Positions 1 to 7,889 of a stretch of DNA of 29,312 bases are shown piece after piece. The position numbers were made by a program, and so were the translations under genes. The stretch is from JBMOLK01 sp049325575 (GTDB lineage Bacteria; Bacillota; Clostridia; Acetivibrionales; Acetivibrionaceae), in contig JBMOLK010000334.1 of NCBI GenBank assembly GCA_049325575.1, positions 1 to 29,312 on the forward strand, in the 5' to 3' direction. Under the pieces are notes generated by a model. That model had not been told where the DNA came from and made no database searches. It was given only the letters and a program-made list of their open reading frames with translations. Positions within the stretch are counted from its first letter, which is position 1. Every line of letters starts with the position of its first letter.

Positions 1-3
1 CAT

Positions 4-501
4 ATGAGCAGTCTACATGAGCAATGGAAGGAATTAGCCGATACGGAGAGAAGTGAGAAGGAATACAATGAATTCTGGAATACCTATCTTGAAAAAGAGA
101 CCAAAAACTATGAGAATATACTTGAGAAGCATGATGAAGTTATAAGCGGAAAGCTAAGTGAGCTTTCAGAGAAGTTTGATATGGACCCTATAACTTTTAT
201 TGGATTTATGGATGGCATTAATACCAGCCTGGTTGAGTCTGTTAACCTTGACGAGTTGAGTGAAGATTCGGACGTCAAACTGGAAGTGGATTATGAGAAG
301 CTTTATTATAATATGCTGGATGCAAAAGCACACTGGCTTTATAATTTACCACAGTGGGACGATGTATTGTCTAAGGATAGGAGAAATGAAATAACAAAAG
401 ATTATAACAGGGATCATATAGCAGTAAGTAACAAGGTAGGAAGAAACGACCCTTGTCCTTGTGGAAGCGGTAAGAAGTATAAAAAATGCTGTGGTGTTTA
501 A
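4..501 (+). CDS. SEC-C motif protein
   Basis: A 165-residue soluble protein. The last ~24 residues form a SEC-C zinc-binding motif (GRNDPCPCGSGKKYKKCC, residues ~146-163), the same CxC...CC module found at the C-terminus of SecA. The first ~140 residues are acidic and helical and match the 'SEC-C domain-containing protein' family of Clostridia, whose function is not established. The ATG lies at base 4, so its ribosome binding site and possibly a few upstream codons are outside the window; the preceding in-frame codon is open. The 3' end overlaps the lspA start by 16 bp, suggesting co-transcription and translational coupling. The SEC-C motif is certain; the role is unknown. Confidence 0.85.
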   Translation: MSSLHEQWKELADTERSEKEYNEFWNTYLEKETKNYENILEKHDEVISGKLSELSEKFDMDPITFIGFMDGINTSLVESVNLDELSEDSDVKLEVDYEKLYYNMLDAKAHWLYNLPQWDDVLSKDRRNEITKDYNRDHIAVSNKVGRNDPCPCGSGKKYKKCCGV

Positions 502-935
502 ATATTTTATACTATGTACTGATTTTAGCTTTGATAGTTTTAGACCAGATGAGCAAGACGTATGCTGTGTTAAAGCTTAGAGATGCTTTTACTCTTCCGG
601 TCAGGCTAGGTATTTTTAAATTTATAATTGTAAGAAATCCCGGTGCTGCTTTTGGCCTTATGGCTAAAAAGCAGCTTCTGTTAAAAGCTGTTACCTTAGT
701 TCTGATTTTACTGCTTCTAGGCTATACTACTGCCATGATAGTGTGGGGAGAGCCGCTGCTAAAGATTTTATCCCTCACATTTATAACAGGGGGAGCTTTT
801 GGAAATTTTATTGACAGGTTCAGGTTAAACCATGTAATCGATTTTATCAGTCTTAATATAAAAGGGTTCCCCGTATTTAATCTGGCCGACCTTTTTATAT
901 TCTCGGGATGTGTTTTATATATTGCGTTTTTTTAA
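486..935 (+). CDS. lspA: lipoprotein signal peptidase II
   Basis: Membrane aspartyl protease that removes signal peptides from diacylglyceryl-modified prolipoproteins. The 149 residues hold about four membrane segments and the conserved boxes: LDQ (19-21), RNPGAAFG (50-57), GGAFGNFIDR (102-111) with VIDF, and FNLAD (131-135). The catalytic aspartates are D119 and D135, both present. Length is normal to slightly short for LspA. The ATG at 486 lies inside the upstream SEC-C gene (16 bp overlap) with only a weak purine-rich site, so translation is probably coupled. A likely substrate made nearby is the lipoprotein cyclophilin at 22995-23609. Family assignment is secure. Confidence 0.93.
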   Translation: MLWCLNILYYVLILALIVLDQMSKTYAVLKLRDAFTLPVRLGIFKFIIVRNPGAAFGLMAKKQLLLKAVTLVLILLLLGYTTAMIVWGEPLLKILSLTFITGGAFGNFIDRFRLNHVIDFISLNIKGFPVFNLADLFIFSGCVLYIAFF

Positions 936-960
936 AGCTGTATAAAGATGGAGGATTGGA

Positions 961-1248
961 ATGGAAGATTGCATATGCAGTGGCTGCAAGAATTTAAAAA
1001 GAGTTATTGACGAGGATAGCGAAGAAGAAGTATATAAGTGTGAATTTGGTTATCCGTCAGACAGGTGCGAAGAATGCGAAGAGGAAGAATGTGATATAAC
1101 CTGCAGCCATTATGAAGAAGAAAGCGACGAGGAAGACTTCATAGTTGTAAGTTGCAAAGGATGCGGAAAAGAGCTGAAAAAAGCTTACCAGGATGCCGAT
1201 GAGGGTGATGTTTTCTGTATTGACTGCTATCTTAAAGAGGAAGAATAG
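961..1248 (+). CDS. small acidic Cys-rich zinc-ribbon-like protein
   Basis: A 95-residue protein not assigned to a named family. It has 12 cysteines and 33 Asp/Glu residues, almost half the protein. The C-terminal half carries CKGCG...CIDC, a spacing typical of a zinc ribbon; the N-terminal half has CSGC, CEEC and other Cys pairs that could form a second metal site. No signal peptide or membrane segment is seen. GGAGG lies 6 bases before the ATG, so the start is well supported. It sits 25 bp after lspA in the same direction and converges on the biotin operon with only 13 bp between stops and no visible terminator. A metal-binding role is inferred from composition only. Confidence 0.75.
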   Translation: MEDCICSGCKNLKRVIDEDSEEEVYKCEFGYPSDRCEECEEEECDITCSHYEEESDEEDFIVVSCKGCGKELKKAYQDADEGDVFCIDCYLKEEE

Positions 1249-1261
1249 ACTAACAGAGAGC

Positions 1262-2575
1262 TTACAAGAGCTTACTTGGATCAGGCCTTCCCTTTGAGGT
1301 TTTAGGGATTTTATCAACAAACCGAAACACCTGGGGCCTCTGGTGAACAGGAAGATTTTTGCTGCAAAATGACCTTAGTAAGGAAAGGGTAACTTTGGAA
1401 CTGCTGCTTCTTATTATCCATGCAGCAACCTTCTGTCCTTTTGCTTTATCACTTATACCCTTGACTGCACACTCAAAAACCCCGGGACATAGGCTTAGTA
1501 CTTTTTCAACCTGTTCAGGGATAATCTTAACCCCACCCTTATTAATTATCTCATTTTCCCTTCCCTGTAAAAATAGGCAGCCATCATCATTAATTATTCC
1601 AATGTCTCCAACAGTTGCTCTAGGTCTATATTCCGGAGCAATGTAGGGGCTTTCAACCCATATCACATTATCTTTTGTCCAAAGTTTAACATTTGGGAAA
1701 GCTTTTCCAACAGAGTCTGGGTGCTTTAACAAGTCTTCGGAGTAGGCAAAGCTTACATGACCAAGTTCACTTGCTCCATAGTACTCACATATCAGTGCAT
1801 TGGGAAAAAACTGTATTAACTGTTTTAAAATACTGATATCCAGTTTTGAGCCTGCACTTACAAGGGAACTGATATCAGGAATAGAATTTTTTATTGCCTT
1901 AAGAAGAATTTGATAGTTTGAAGGTACCATGAACAAAGAACTGACTTTAAATTTTTGTATTTCATCAAGCCAGCCTTTTGGACTATAGTTATTTGCAATT
2001 ACTACTGTTCCTCCTTCGTATAACATGTGAAGGCAGCTGTTTAGATTGGCAGTATATACAAGGGAGCCTGCAATAAAAAGTGTGTCCCTGCTGTCAAGAT
2101 TAAAGACTACACTTTGTGACGAAAATGCACTCGTCCAGCTTTTGTGATCGCGCCATATAAGTTTTTGAATTCCTGTACTGCCTGAACTTAATGCGCCAAG
2201 AAAGATGTCTTCCTGGTCTACTTCCGGTAGATTTCCCTGCTGGTATCTTGATAAGTCAAATTCACTATCAATAAGTGTTTTGCAGTTGGTAACGGATACA
2301 AGGGATTTTAGTACATTTTCCGGTGTGTTGACATCTGTCAGTACCGATGCCAGGCCAGCCTTGGAGGCTCCTATGAGTATACATATCTGCATAATTGGGT
2401 CAGGATGTCTAATTATTATTCTTTCTCCTTTTGAATGAACACAGCTAAGACAATATGCAATTTGATCTGTCTTATATGCAAGATCCCTATAGGAAAGGCT
2501 GGTATCGCCATGAATGAGGCAGATTTTATCAGGATTTAACTTGCTGAGTATGCCAAGGTTCTTATATATAAGCAT
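1262..2575 (-). CDS. AMP-dependent acyl-CoA synthetase-like ligase (YhfT-like)
   Basis: Adenylate-forming ligase of the acyl-CoA synthetase/NRPS A-domain superfamily, expected to activate a carboxylic acid as its acyl-AMP and CoA thioester. Counting from the ATG at 2575, motifs are SSGSTG (130-135, phosphate loop), YYGASE (265-270), VGDIG (~323-327), the GRENEIINKGG hinge (~338-348) and a C-terminal PKTSKGR. At the last motif the usual G-K catalytic lysine reads G-R, so adenylation may be altered. At 437 residues it is shorter than typical ~500-550. A GTG at 2587 is in frame, but AAAGG about 11 bases before the ATG favours 2575. It is the last gene of bioY-thiolase-ligase, an order with the same three members as the BirA-controlled Bacillus yhfUTS operon. 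Substrate unknown; a biotin-precursor acid is an inference. Confidence 0.85.
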   Translation of the reverse strand: MLIYKNLGILSKLNPDKICLIHGDTSLSYRDLAYKTDQIAYCLSCVHSKGERIIIRHPDPIMQICILIGASKAGLASVLTDVNTPENVLKSLVSVTNCKTLIDSEFDLSRYQQGNLPEVDQEDIFLGALSSGSTGIQKLIWRDHKSWTSAFSSQSVVFNLDSRDTLFIAGSLVYTANLNSCLHMLYEGGTVVIANNYSPKGWLDEIQKFKVSSLFMVPSNYQILLKAIKNSIPDISSLVSAGSKLDISILKQLIQFFPNALICEYYGASELGHVSFAYSEDLLKHPDSVGKAFPNVKLWTKDNVIWVESPYIAPEYRPRATVGDIGIINDDGCLFLQGRENEIINKGGVKIIPEQVEKVLSLCPGVFECAVKGISDKAKGQKVAAWIIRSSSSKVTLSLLRSFCSKNLPVHQRPQVFRFVDKIPKTSKGRPDPSKLL

Positions 2576-2577
2576 TT

Positions 2578-3735
2578 TTACTTGCACCTTTCAATAAATA
2601 CTGCCGTGCCCTGACCGCCTGCAACACCGATAGCAGCTATACCCTTACTGCCATTTACCTTTTCAAGGGCTTTTAGCAAATGGAGCAGGATAATTGCCCC
2701 GGAAGCGCCGTATGGATGGCCGAAGGCCAAGGCCCCACCTAAAATATTAGTTTTTTCGGTGATTATGCCCAACTCATTACAGCATGCAATGACCTTAGCT
2801 GCAAAAGCTTCATTTATTTCAAAGGCGTCAATATGGGAAAGCGGGATATTGCATTTACTAATCAGCTTCCTTACAGCATAAACAGGTCCTAAAGGAAAAA
2901 GATTCGGGTCACATCCACAGCTGGCAGTCCCGGTAATCACTGCAGCAGGGACAAGGCCATACTTTTTTAGGGCTTCTTCCGAGCAAAGGAGAAGAGCAGC
3001 AGCACCATCATGCTTAAGGCACGAATTGCCTGCAGTAACCCTGCCATTTTTCACAAAGGCCGGAGGCATTCTTTCAAGAAGTTTAAGAGTTATGCCTGGC
3101 CTAATACACTCATCTTTATCAATGAGCTTGCCTTCAACGTTAAGAGGAGCTATAACATCCTTTAGTATGTGTTCCTTTTGACTGTTGTAAGCCCTGAAGT
3201 GGCTCTTCAGGGCCAAACTATCCATATCGGCACGTGAAATATTCATTAGCCTGGCAACATTTTCAGCTCCTTCTCCCATTTCAGGATCACCTATGAAAGC
3301 AGGGGAGAAGGGCGCACGCTCATAAAAGATATTTTCACCCTGAAATCTCGGGTCCCTTGGATTAAATTGCCTTTTAGGCGCCATACTGGTGCTTTCAACA
3401 CCTCCGGCTATTACAAGGTCTGCCTGGCCTGAAAGGATTTGACCTGAAGCAAGGCTTACAGAGCACAATCCGGAGCCGCATTGGAAATCTACGGTTATAC
3501 CGGGAATCTCGTAGGGCCAGCCGGCCTCAAGGATAGAAACCCTTGCAATATTACCGCCAGGTCCGGATGCGTTTCCCAGGATAACCATATCTATATCACC
3601 AGGAGATAAGCCATATTTGGATACTACCCCGTTTAGAACATGAGCAGCCAGCTTTTCAGGCAGAATATCCTTAAAGAATCCCCCGGTTTTGCCAATAGGT
3701 GTTCTAAGTCCCCCTGCAATATAGACCTTGCTCAT
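2578..3735 (-). CDS. thiolase-family protein (YhfS-like) with altered active site
   Basis: A 385-residue thiolase (acetyl-CoA acetyltransferase superfamily). The nucleophile box QCGSG is present (C86), as are NEAF (308-311) and GHPYGASG with H340. In biosynthetic thiolases the C-terminal box reads CxGGG and its Cys is the acid/base; here the aligned segment is GVAGGQG with Gly at residue 370, so that Cys is missing. Either catalysis is altered or the protein does another Claisen-type or hydrolytic step. The ATG overlaps the bioY stop in ATGA (4 bp), showing translational coupling. It is the middle gene of the biotin-regulated operon. Membership of the superfamily is certain; the reaction is not. 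Confidence 0.88.
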   Translation of the reverse strand: MSKVYIAGGLRTPIGKTGGFFKDILPEKLAAHVLNGVVSKYGLSPGDIDMVILGNASGPGGNIARVSILEAGWPYEIPGITVDFQCGSGLCSVSLASGQILSGQADLVIAGGVESTSMAPKRQFNPRDPRFQGENIFYERAPFSPAFIGDPEMGEGAENVARLMNISRADMDSLALKSHFRAYNSQKEHILKDVIAPLNVEGKLIDKDECIRPGITLKLLERMPPAFVKNGRVTAGNSCLKHDGAAALLLCSEEALKKYGLVPAAVITGTASCGCDPNLFPLGPVYAVRKLISKCNIPLSHIDAFEINEAFAAKVIACCNELGIITEKTNILGGALAFGHPYGASGAIILLHLLKALEKVNGSKGIAAIGVAGGQGTAVFIERCK

Positions 3736-4283
3736 GAGGTTGCCAGGTGGGGCAGTTGCTTTCTTACTTTAACACTAACCCAGGATGCTATGAATACTTT
3801 AACTATATCAAAGGGGACATATACTATAGAGCTTAAAAATACGGGAATAGAAAAAAGCGATCCTTTGAGACTATAGCTCATCCACGGGATACCAATGGCA
3901 TATATTACGAGGACACCGCCTATAAGACATGATATGCCGACATTTTTAACATTATTGCTTTTTCCTCTAAGCAATGTAATAACTATGCCTCCAATTAAAA
4001 AGCCAATAAGAAAACCTCCCCTGGGGCCGCCTAGTATTGAAAGTCCTCCCTGACCCAGGGCAAAGACTGGAACACCGGCTATACCTAGAGCCAGAAAGGT
4101 GGATATGCCAAGTGCTGTCTGCCTTGTGGTAAGTATTGCACCTGCAAGCATTACACCGAGGGTCTGACCGGTTATTGGTGCCGGAAGGAATGAAACGGGT
4201 ATGGCTATCAGTCCAAGTACTGCTATAAGTGCTGCAAAGAGGGCAGAATATAACATATCTCTAAGATGTTTATTTGTTGACAT
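3732..4283 (-). CDS. bioY: biotin transporter substrate-binding component BioY
   Basis: S component of an ECF-type or solitary biotin transporter. The 183 residues form about six membrane segments with the family signatures PITGQTLGVMLAGA (~36-49), GVPVFALGQGGLSILGGPRGGFLIGF (in parts, ~70-95) and a C-terminal PFDIVK. AGGAGG precedes the ATG by 8 bases. It is the first gene of the operon bioY - thiolase - ligase and lies about 56 bases downstream of a predicted sigma-A start controlled by a BirA operator. No EcfA/EcfT genes are in the window, so a shared energising module elsewhere is likely. Confidence 0.93.
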   Translation of the reverse strand: MSTNKHLRDMLYSALFAALIAVLGLIAIPVSFLPAPITGQTLGVMLAGAILTTRQTALGISTFLALGIAGVPVFALGQGGLSILGGPRGGFLIGFLIGGIVITLLRGKSNNVKNVGISCLIGGVLVIYAIGIPWMSYSLKGSLFSIPVFLSSIVYVPFDIVKVFIASWVSVKVRKQLPHLATS

Positions 4284-4345
4284 AATAGTGTCCTCCTAAA
4301 ATTCGAACTTGAAGAAAATTTATCCATGATAGAGCTCCGTCTAAG

Positions 4346-4374
4346 ATTTTATGCTATAGACATGATATTGTCAA
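4346..4374 (-). promoter_or_regulatory. sigma-A promoter of the bioY operon
   Basis: On the minus strand, TTGACA (4374-4369, perfect -35) is followed after 17 bases by TAAAAT (4351-4346). The start should fall near 4339, giving a ~56-base leader before bioY. The -35 box is embedded in the BirA operator half-site, so bound BirA would block RNA polymerase. Confidence 0.75.
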
Positions 4375-4400
4375 CAGTAATTAGCAAAATGGTTAACAAT
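4367..4400 (-). promoter_or_regulatory. BirA (biotin repressor) operator
   Basis: Inverted repeat ATTGTCAACA (4367-4376) - 14-base spacer - GGTTAACAAT (4391-4400). The two 10-base arms are complementary at 8 positions. This matches the known Firmicute/Archaea BirA signal, TTGTTAACC - N14-16 - GGTTAACAA. It overlaps the -35 hexamer of the bioY promoter. It implies that the genome encodes a BirA with an N-terminal DNA-binding domain. Confidence 0.85.
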
Positions 4401-4417
4401 TAATTTTAATAGGGTAT

Positions 4418-4460
4418 AAAAAAGACATGAGAATCTATTTTAAAATTCCATGTCTTTTTT
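4418..4460 (-). terminator. Rho-independent terminator of the antiporter gene
   Basis: Perfect 12-base inverted repeat, AAAAAAGACATG (4418-4429) and CATGTCTTTTTT (4449-4460), extended inward by GAAT/ATTC after a one-base bulge. Read on the minus strand it ends in a six-T run, about 60 bases after the antiporter stop. It separates the antiporter from the bioY promoter. Confidence 0.8.
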
Positions 4461-4520
4461 GCTATGATTAATGACTCCTGGTAAAGCCTATCTCCAGAGT
4501 ATGTGAGATACCAGATGCTT

Positions 4521-5771
4521 CTAGGAACTCTTGCTTAAGTCGGCAGATGTACTTTCAACACCTTCTGCTCCATCCACACATTGGATAACATCCTTACCCC
4601 TGTAAACCAATTTGAGCAAGATAGGCGTTATTATTGTGGTTACTATAACCATCAATATGACAGGTGCAAAGAATGCAGATTTCATAAGGCCCACATGCGC
4701 ACCCTTATTTGCAACTATAAGGGCAACCTCTCCCCTTGATACCATACCAACTCCCACGCGTAAGGATTCCTGTTTTGAATACTTGCACATCATGGCACCA
4801 AGACCGCATCCAACAATCTTTGTAAGAATTGCTACTGCTAATAGCACTAATGCAAATATAAGTATTTTGGTACTCATTTCAGTTTTAGTTACACTTAAGC
4901 CTACACTTGCAAAGAAAACCGGAGCCAAAAACATATATGAGGTTATTTCAACTCTTCGTGTTATAAAGTGGGAGTGTACTGTGTTGGAAAGAACTATACC
5001 GGCTATAAATGCCCCTGTTATATCAGCTACTCCAAAGAAGTGCTCTGCAACAAATGACATAAACAGGCAGAATGAGAGGGATATAACGCTGAATCTTCTT
5101 CTGGCCCTCTGATTTCTACTGTATCTGTCAAAAATGTAATAAAAAGGTATACCGACCAAAGCAGCAACTATAAAGAACAGAAGAATTTTTAATAAAACTA
5201 CATGTATCTGTACTGAAGTATCTCTAGAACTTGTGATAACAGTAAGCATAATTATACCCAGGACATCATCAATTAGTGCAGCACCCAGAATAGCTGTTCC
5301 TGATTTTGTGTTAAGCTTGCCCAGCTCTTTTAGGGTCTCCACTGTTATACTAACTGATGTAGCCGTCAAAACTACTCCGATAAAAACGTTTTGCAGTATA
5401 AGATTGGTGTCCATTTGAGTTATGCTTCCACCATTGTTAAAAAAGCTGGCAACCGCAAAACCGCCTATAAGAGGAACAATAACCCCTGCCAGTGCTATAA
5501 CAAATGATGCTTTTCCACACTTTTTAAGTTCATTCAAGTTGGTTTCCAAACCAGCAGAAAACATTAAAACGATAACTCCAACCTCTGCCAATTGCTTGAT
5601 AAATCCCTGATCTGCAATAACGTTGAATACTGCAGGTCCCAGAATAAGTCCTGCCAACAGAGCGCCTACAACCTGAGGCATTTGGATTCTCTTAGTGATT
5701 ATACCCAAGACCTTTGTACTTGCCAAAATTATAGCAAGGTCCAAAAGAAAATGAAACGACAACTCTCCCAT
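4521..5771 (-). CDS. CPA2-family Na+/H+ antiporter (NapA/Kef type)
   Basis: Monovalent cation:proton antiporter of the CPA2 family with about 12-13 membrane segments. In numbering from an in-frame upstream ATG (5780), the ion-binding Asp pair is at 171-172 (ALIDDVLG), a Lys at 321 sits where electrogenic NapA-type exchangers have one, and the SRGEVAL box is at 348-354. The DD plus Lys pattern argues for an electrogenic Na+(Li+)/H+ exchanger rather than a Kef K+ channel, and no RCK/TrkA-N domain follows. GGGAG directly abuts the ATG at 5780 but is 9 bases from the ATG at 5771, so 5771 is chosen (416 residues). It is a single gene with its own promoter, leader and terminator. Confidence 0.88.
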   Translation of the reverse strand: MGELSFHFLLDLAIILASTKVLGIITKRIQMPQVVGALLAGLILGPAVFNVIADQGFIKQLAEVGVIVLMFSAGLETNLNELKKCGKASFVIALAGVIVPLIGGFAVASFFNNGGSITQMDTNLILQNVFIGVVLTATSVSITVETLKELGKLNTKSGTAILGAALIDDVLGIIMLTVITSSRDTSVQIHVVLLKILLFFIVAALVGIPFYYIFDRYSRNQRARRRFSVISLSFCLFMSFVAEHFFGVADITGAFIAGIVLSNTVHSHFITRRVEITSYMFLAPVFFASVGLSVTKTEMSTKILIFALVLLAVAILTKIVGCGLGAMMCKYSKQESLRVGVGMVSRGEVALIVANKGAHVGLMKSAFFAPVILMVIVTTIITPILLKLVYRGKDVIQCVDGAEGVESTSADLSKSS

Positions 5772-5836
5772 CAAAAACATCTCCCGTATAAAATTTATTT
5801 AAGAAAATTTTAATGAGGCGTGATACCACAATAAAG

Positions 5837-5880
5837 CTTATTTCGACACAGAAATAGGACAGTTTTCGCCATAGAAAACC
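5837..5880 (-). promoter_or_regulatory. tandem hairpins in the antiporter leader
   Basis: The leader between the predicted start (~5887) and the antiporter gene has two consecutive stem-loops. One pairs 5862-5867 with 5874-5879 around a 6-base loop. The other pairs 5837-5844 with 5851-5858, also with a 6-base loop. Both are closed by TTC/GAA. They could form part of an ion-responsive leader, but I recognise no named riboswitch. Confidence 0.35.
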
Positions 5881-5893
5881 GATTAGCAATATT

Positions 5894-5922
5894 AATATAT
5901 CAAAGATATATAAACAAAGCAA
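5894..5922 (-). promoter_or_regulatory. putative promoter of the antiporter gene
   Basis: Minus strand TTGCTT (5922-5917), 17-base spacer, TATATT (5899-5894). The start would be near 5887, leaving a leader of ~115 bases that holds two hairpins. Confidence 0.5.
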
Positions 5923-6233
5923 GATAAAAATAAAGGTCATACACGCCAAATTATCAATTTAAGTTATATAAGTGTATCCCAAAAGCTGTATGTACTTGAA
6001 TTGAGCATACCTTACTATTCTACCAGAGATAAGGTGTATATTCTAACATTATATTGGTTTATTTTCTTATATATGAAGATTTGAGAGGCTTATACTACTG
6101 ATTTACTTTAGATATCGCTATAAAACTTTAAATTTACTGAAGTAACCTGTTTCACAGGTAGAATATTTTAGGATCCAAAAAGAAAATACTAATAACCAAG
6201 TGATAGATTTTTATTAGGAGGCTATACTTTATT
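5923..6233. other. AT-rich intergenic region before the permease gene
   Basis: No gene is visible on either strand. A short perfect hairpin, ACCTGT/ACAGGT around TTC (6145-6159), lies ~75 bases before the permease start and could be an operator or leader element. AGGAGG for the permease ends the region. No convincing sigma-A promoter could be fixed for the permease. Confidence 0.4.
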
Positions 6234-7583
6234 ATGAAAAATGAGAATCATGGCCTTTCAGCTTTTTCCCTTACTATGCTGGCATTAGGTACTGTAGTCG
6301 GCGGGTCTTTCTTTTTAGGTTCATCCATTGCCATAAGGGCAGCAGGACCTGCTGTTATAATTTCCTATCTGCTTGGAGGTGCTCTGGTCTACTTCATACT
6401 TTTTGCACTTTCAGAGATGACTGTTGCAGACCCAGCTTCGGGATCTTTTAGAGCGTTTTCACAGAAGGCTTTTGGACCGGGAGTAGGGTTTGTGGTTGGA
6501 TGGGTCTATTGGACCGGCCTTGTACTTGCAATGTCTAGTGAAGCTATAGCAGTATCGCTTCTTCTTAGGATATGGTTTCCACAGATATCGGTAGCTTTAC
6601 TTGGATCAGTCATAATAGTTTTAACTACCTTGGTAAATCTTTTGGGTGCAGACAGGTTAAGCAAGCTGGAGAGCGGGTTGGCTGCGGTTAAGCTTTTAGC
6701 AATAGTAGGATTCATTGTTTTAGGTACTATACTTATAGCAGGCTTTATACCTGAAAGACCACCGATAGGGCTTGGAGAGCTGCGTAATGAGAGTTTGTTT
6801 CCAGGTGGCCTTGGTGGTATCGCCGGAAGCATGCTTATCGTAATGTTTACCTATGCAGGGTTTGAAATTATTGGACTTGCAGCTTCCGAAACAAGTAATC
6901 CCCATAAAACCATACCAAGGGCAATTACCTATACGGTTTTATCGCTGGTGGGACTGTATACTATTGCAGTTGGTATCCTTCTGCCACTCGTACCAACCGG
7001 AAGTCTTACGCAGGAGTCAAGCCCTATGGTTGAAGCCTTGGAGCTAGGAGGTATGGGATGGGCTGCTAATGCAATAAACATAATTCTAGTCACTGCGGTA
7101 TTATCAACAATGCTTGCTGCTACCTTCGGGTTGGGGAGAATGATAAGATCCCTGGCAGATGAGGGACATGCTCCTGTTTGGCTTAAGGATACTGAAGGTA
7201 TTCCTTACAAAGGAATTGTTTTTTCGGGTCTGGCCATGCTTTCGGGTATGGCGCTTGGATTTGTACTTCCTAGGCATGTTTATATCTTTCTAGTCAGTTC
7301 AGGAGGATTTGCACTGCTATTTACCTATACAGTGATTCTTGCTACTCATTATAAATTCCGCAAGAATAAGGGCTGTCCGCCCGAAGGAAGATGTCAGCTT
7401 CCGGGTTTTCCTTATACTTCTTGGATTGCCCTTATTTTAACGGCTGCCATTATATTCAGCATGCCTTTAGTTCCCGGTCAGGAGGCAGGCCTTTTAGCAG
7501 GGTTTCTTCTTGTAGGATTTTATTGTATAAGTTATGTTCTGTTAAGATATTATAGAAGAGCTTCAAAGCGTATTATCTCATAG
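6234..7583 (+). CDS. APC-family amino acid permease
   Basis: A 449-residue secondary transporter of the amino acid-polyamine-organocation superfamily with about 12 membrane segments. The N-terminal helix has the LGTVVGGSFFLG unwound-helix signature (~18-29), corresponding to the G-(S/T)-G-type substrate site. Later it has FTYAGFEIIGLAASETSNPHKTIPRAI (in parts, ~204-230), the classic TM6/loop signature of this family. A Cys pair, CPPEGRC, lies in a loop near residue 380. AGGAGG precedes the ATG by about 12 bases. It is monocistronic: a divergent antiporter precedes it and a separate promoter follows. Substrate cannot be read from sequence. Confidence 0.9.
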   Translation: MKNENHGLSAFSLTMLALGTVVGGSFFLGSSIAIRAAGPAVIISYLLGGALVYFILFALSEMTVADPASGSFRAFSQKAFGPGVGFVVGWVYWTGLVLAMSSEAIAVSLLLRIWFPQISVALLGSVIIVLTTLVNLLGADRLSKLESGLAAVKLLAIVGFIVLGTILIAGFIPERPPIGLGELRNESLFPGGLGGIAGSMLIVMFTYAGFEIIGLAASETSNPHKTIPRAITYTVLSLVGLYTIAVGILLPLVPTGSLTQESSPMVEALELGGMGWAANAINIILVTAVLSTMLAATFGLGRMIRSLADEGHAPVWLKDTEGIPYKGIVFSGLAMLSGMALGFVLPRHVYIFLVSSGGFALLFTYTVILATHYKFRKNKGCPPEGRCQLPGFPYTSWIALILTAAIIFSMPLVPGQEAGLLAGFLLVGFYCISYVLLRYYRRASKRIIS

Positions 7584-7638
7584 AAAAGCATAAAGAAATA
7601 GTTAAATTATTTTAGATGAGTATTTGCACATGCTTTTT
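7584..7638 (+). terminator. possible terminator of the permease gene
   Basis: AAAAGCAT (7584-7591) is complementary to ATGCTTTT (7630-7637), which runs into a short T tract. The loop is ~38 bases and the stem AT-rich, so this is only a weak candidate. Confidence 0.3.
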
Positions 7639-7655
7639 CGTATTTTCCATTCTGA

Positions 7656-7685
7656 TTTACAGTATTCTTCTAACTGTGGTATAAT
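7656..7685 (+). promoter_or_regulatory. sigma-A promoter of the CheA-like kinase gene
   Basis: TTTACA (7656-7661), 18-base spacer, perfect TATAAT (7680-7685). The start would be near 7692, leaving a ~200-base leader in which I see no recognised element apart from AAAGGAGG just before the gene. Confidence 0.6.
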
Positions 7686-7889
7686 AGTTATATTACAGTT
7701 CTTTCTTTGAAAAATTCTTTTATTTATATGATCCCGATTTCTAAAACATCTATTGTTGATGCAAATGAAAGTACTACCTGTAGTTTTGAAATTATAGCTG
7801 TAATGGTTTCACTTTATCATATTAACCTATATATGCTTTATGGTATTTAGCGTTGTCTTTGTGATGATACTGTAAAGGAGGCTTTTCCT

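Noticed and set aside
4612..5112. 166-codon plus-strand frame opposite the antiporter gene
   Set aside because: Antisense to a gene with clear family motifs; its Thr/Ile/Pro-rich product is typical of a complementary-strand frame.
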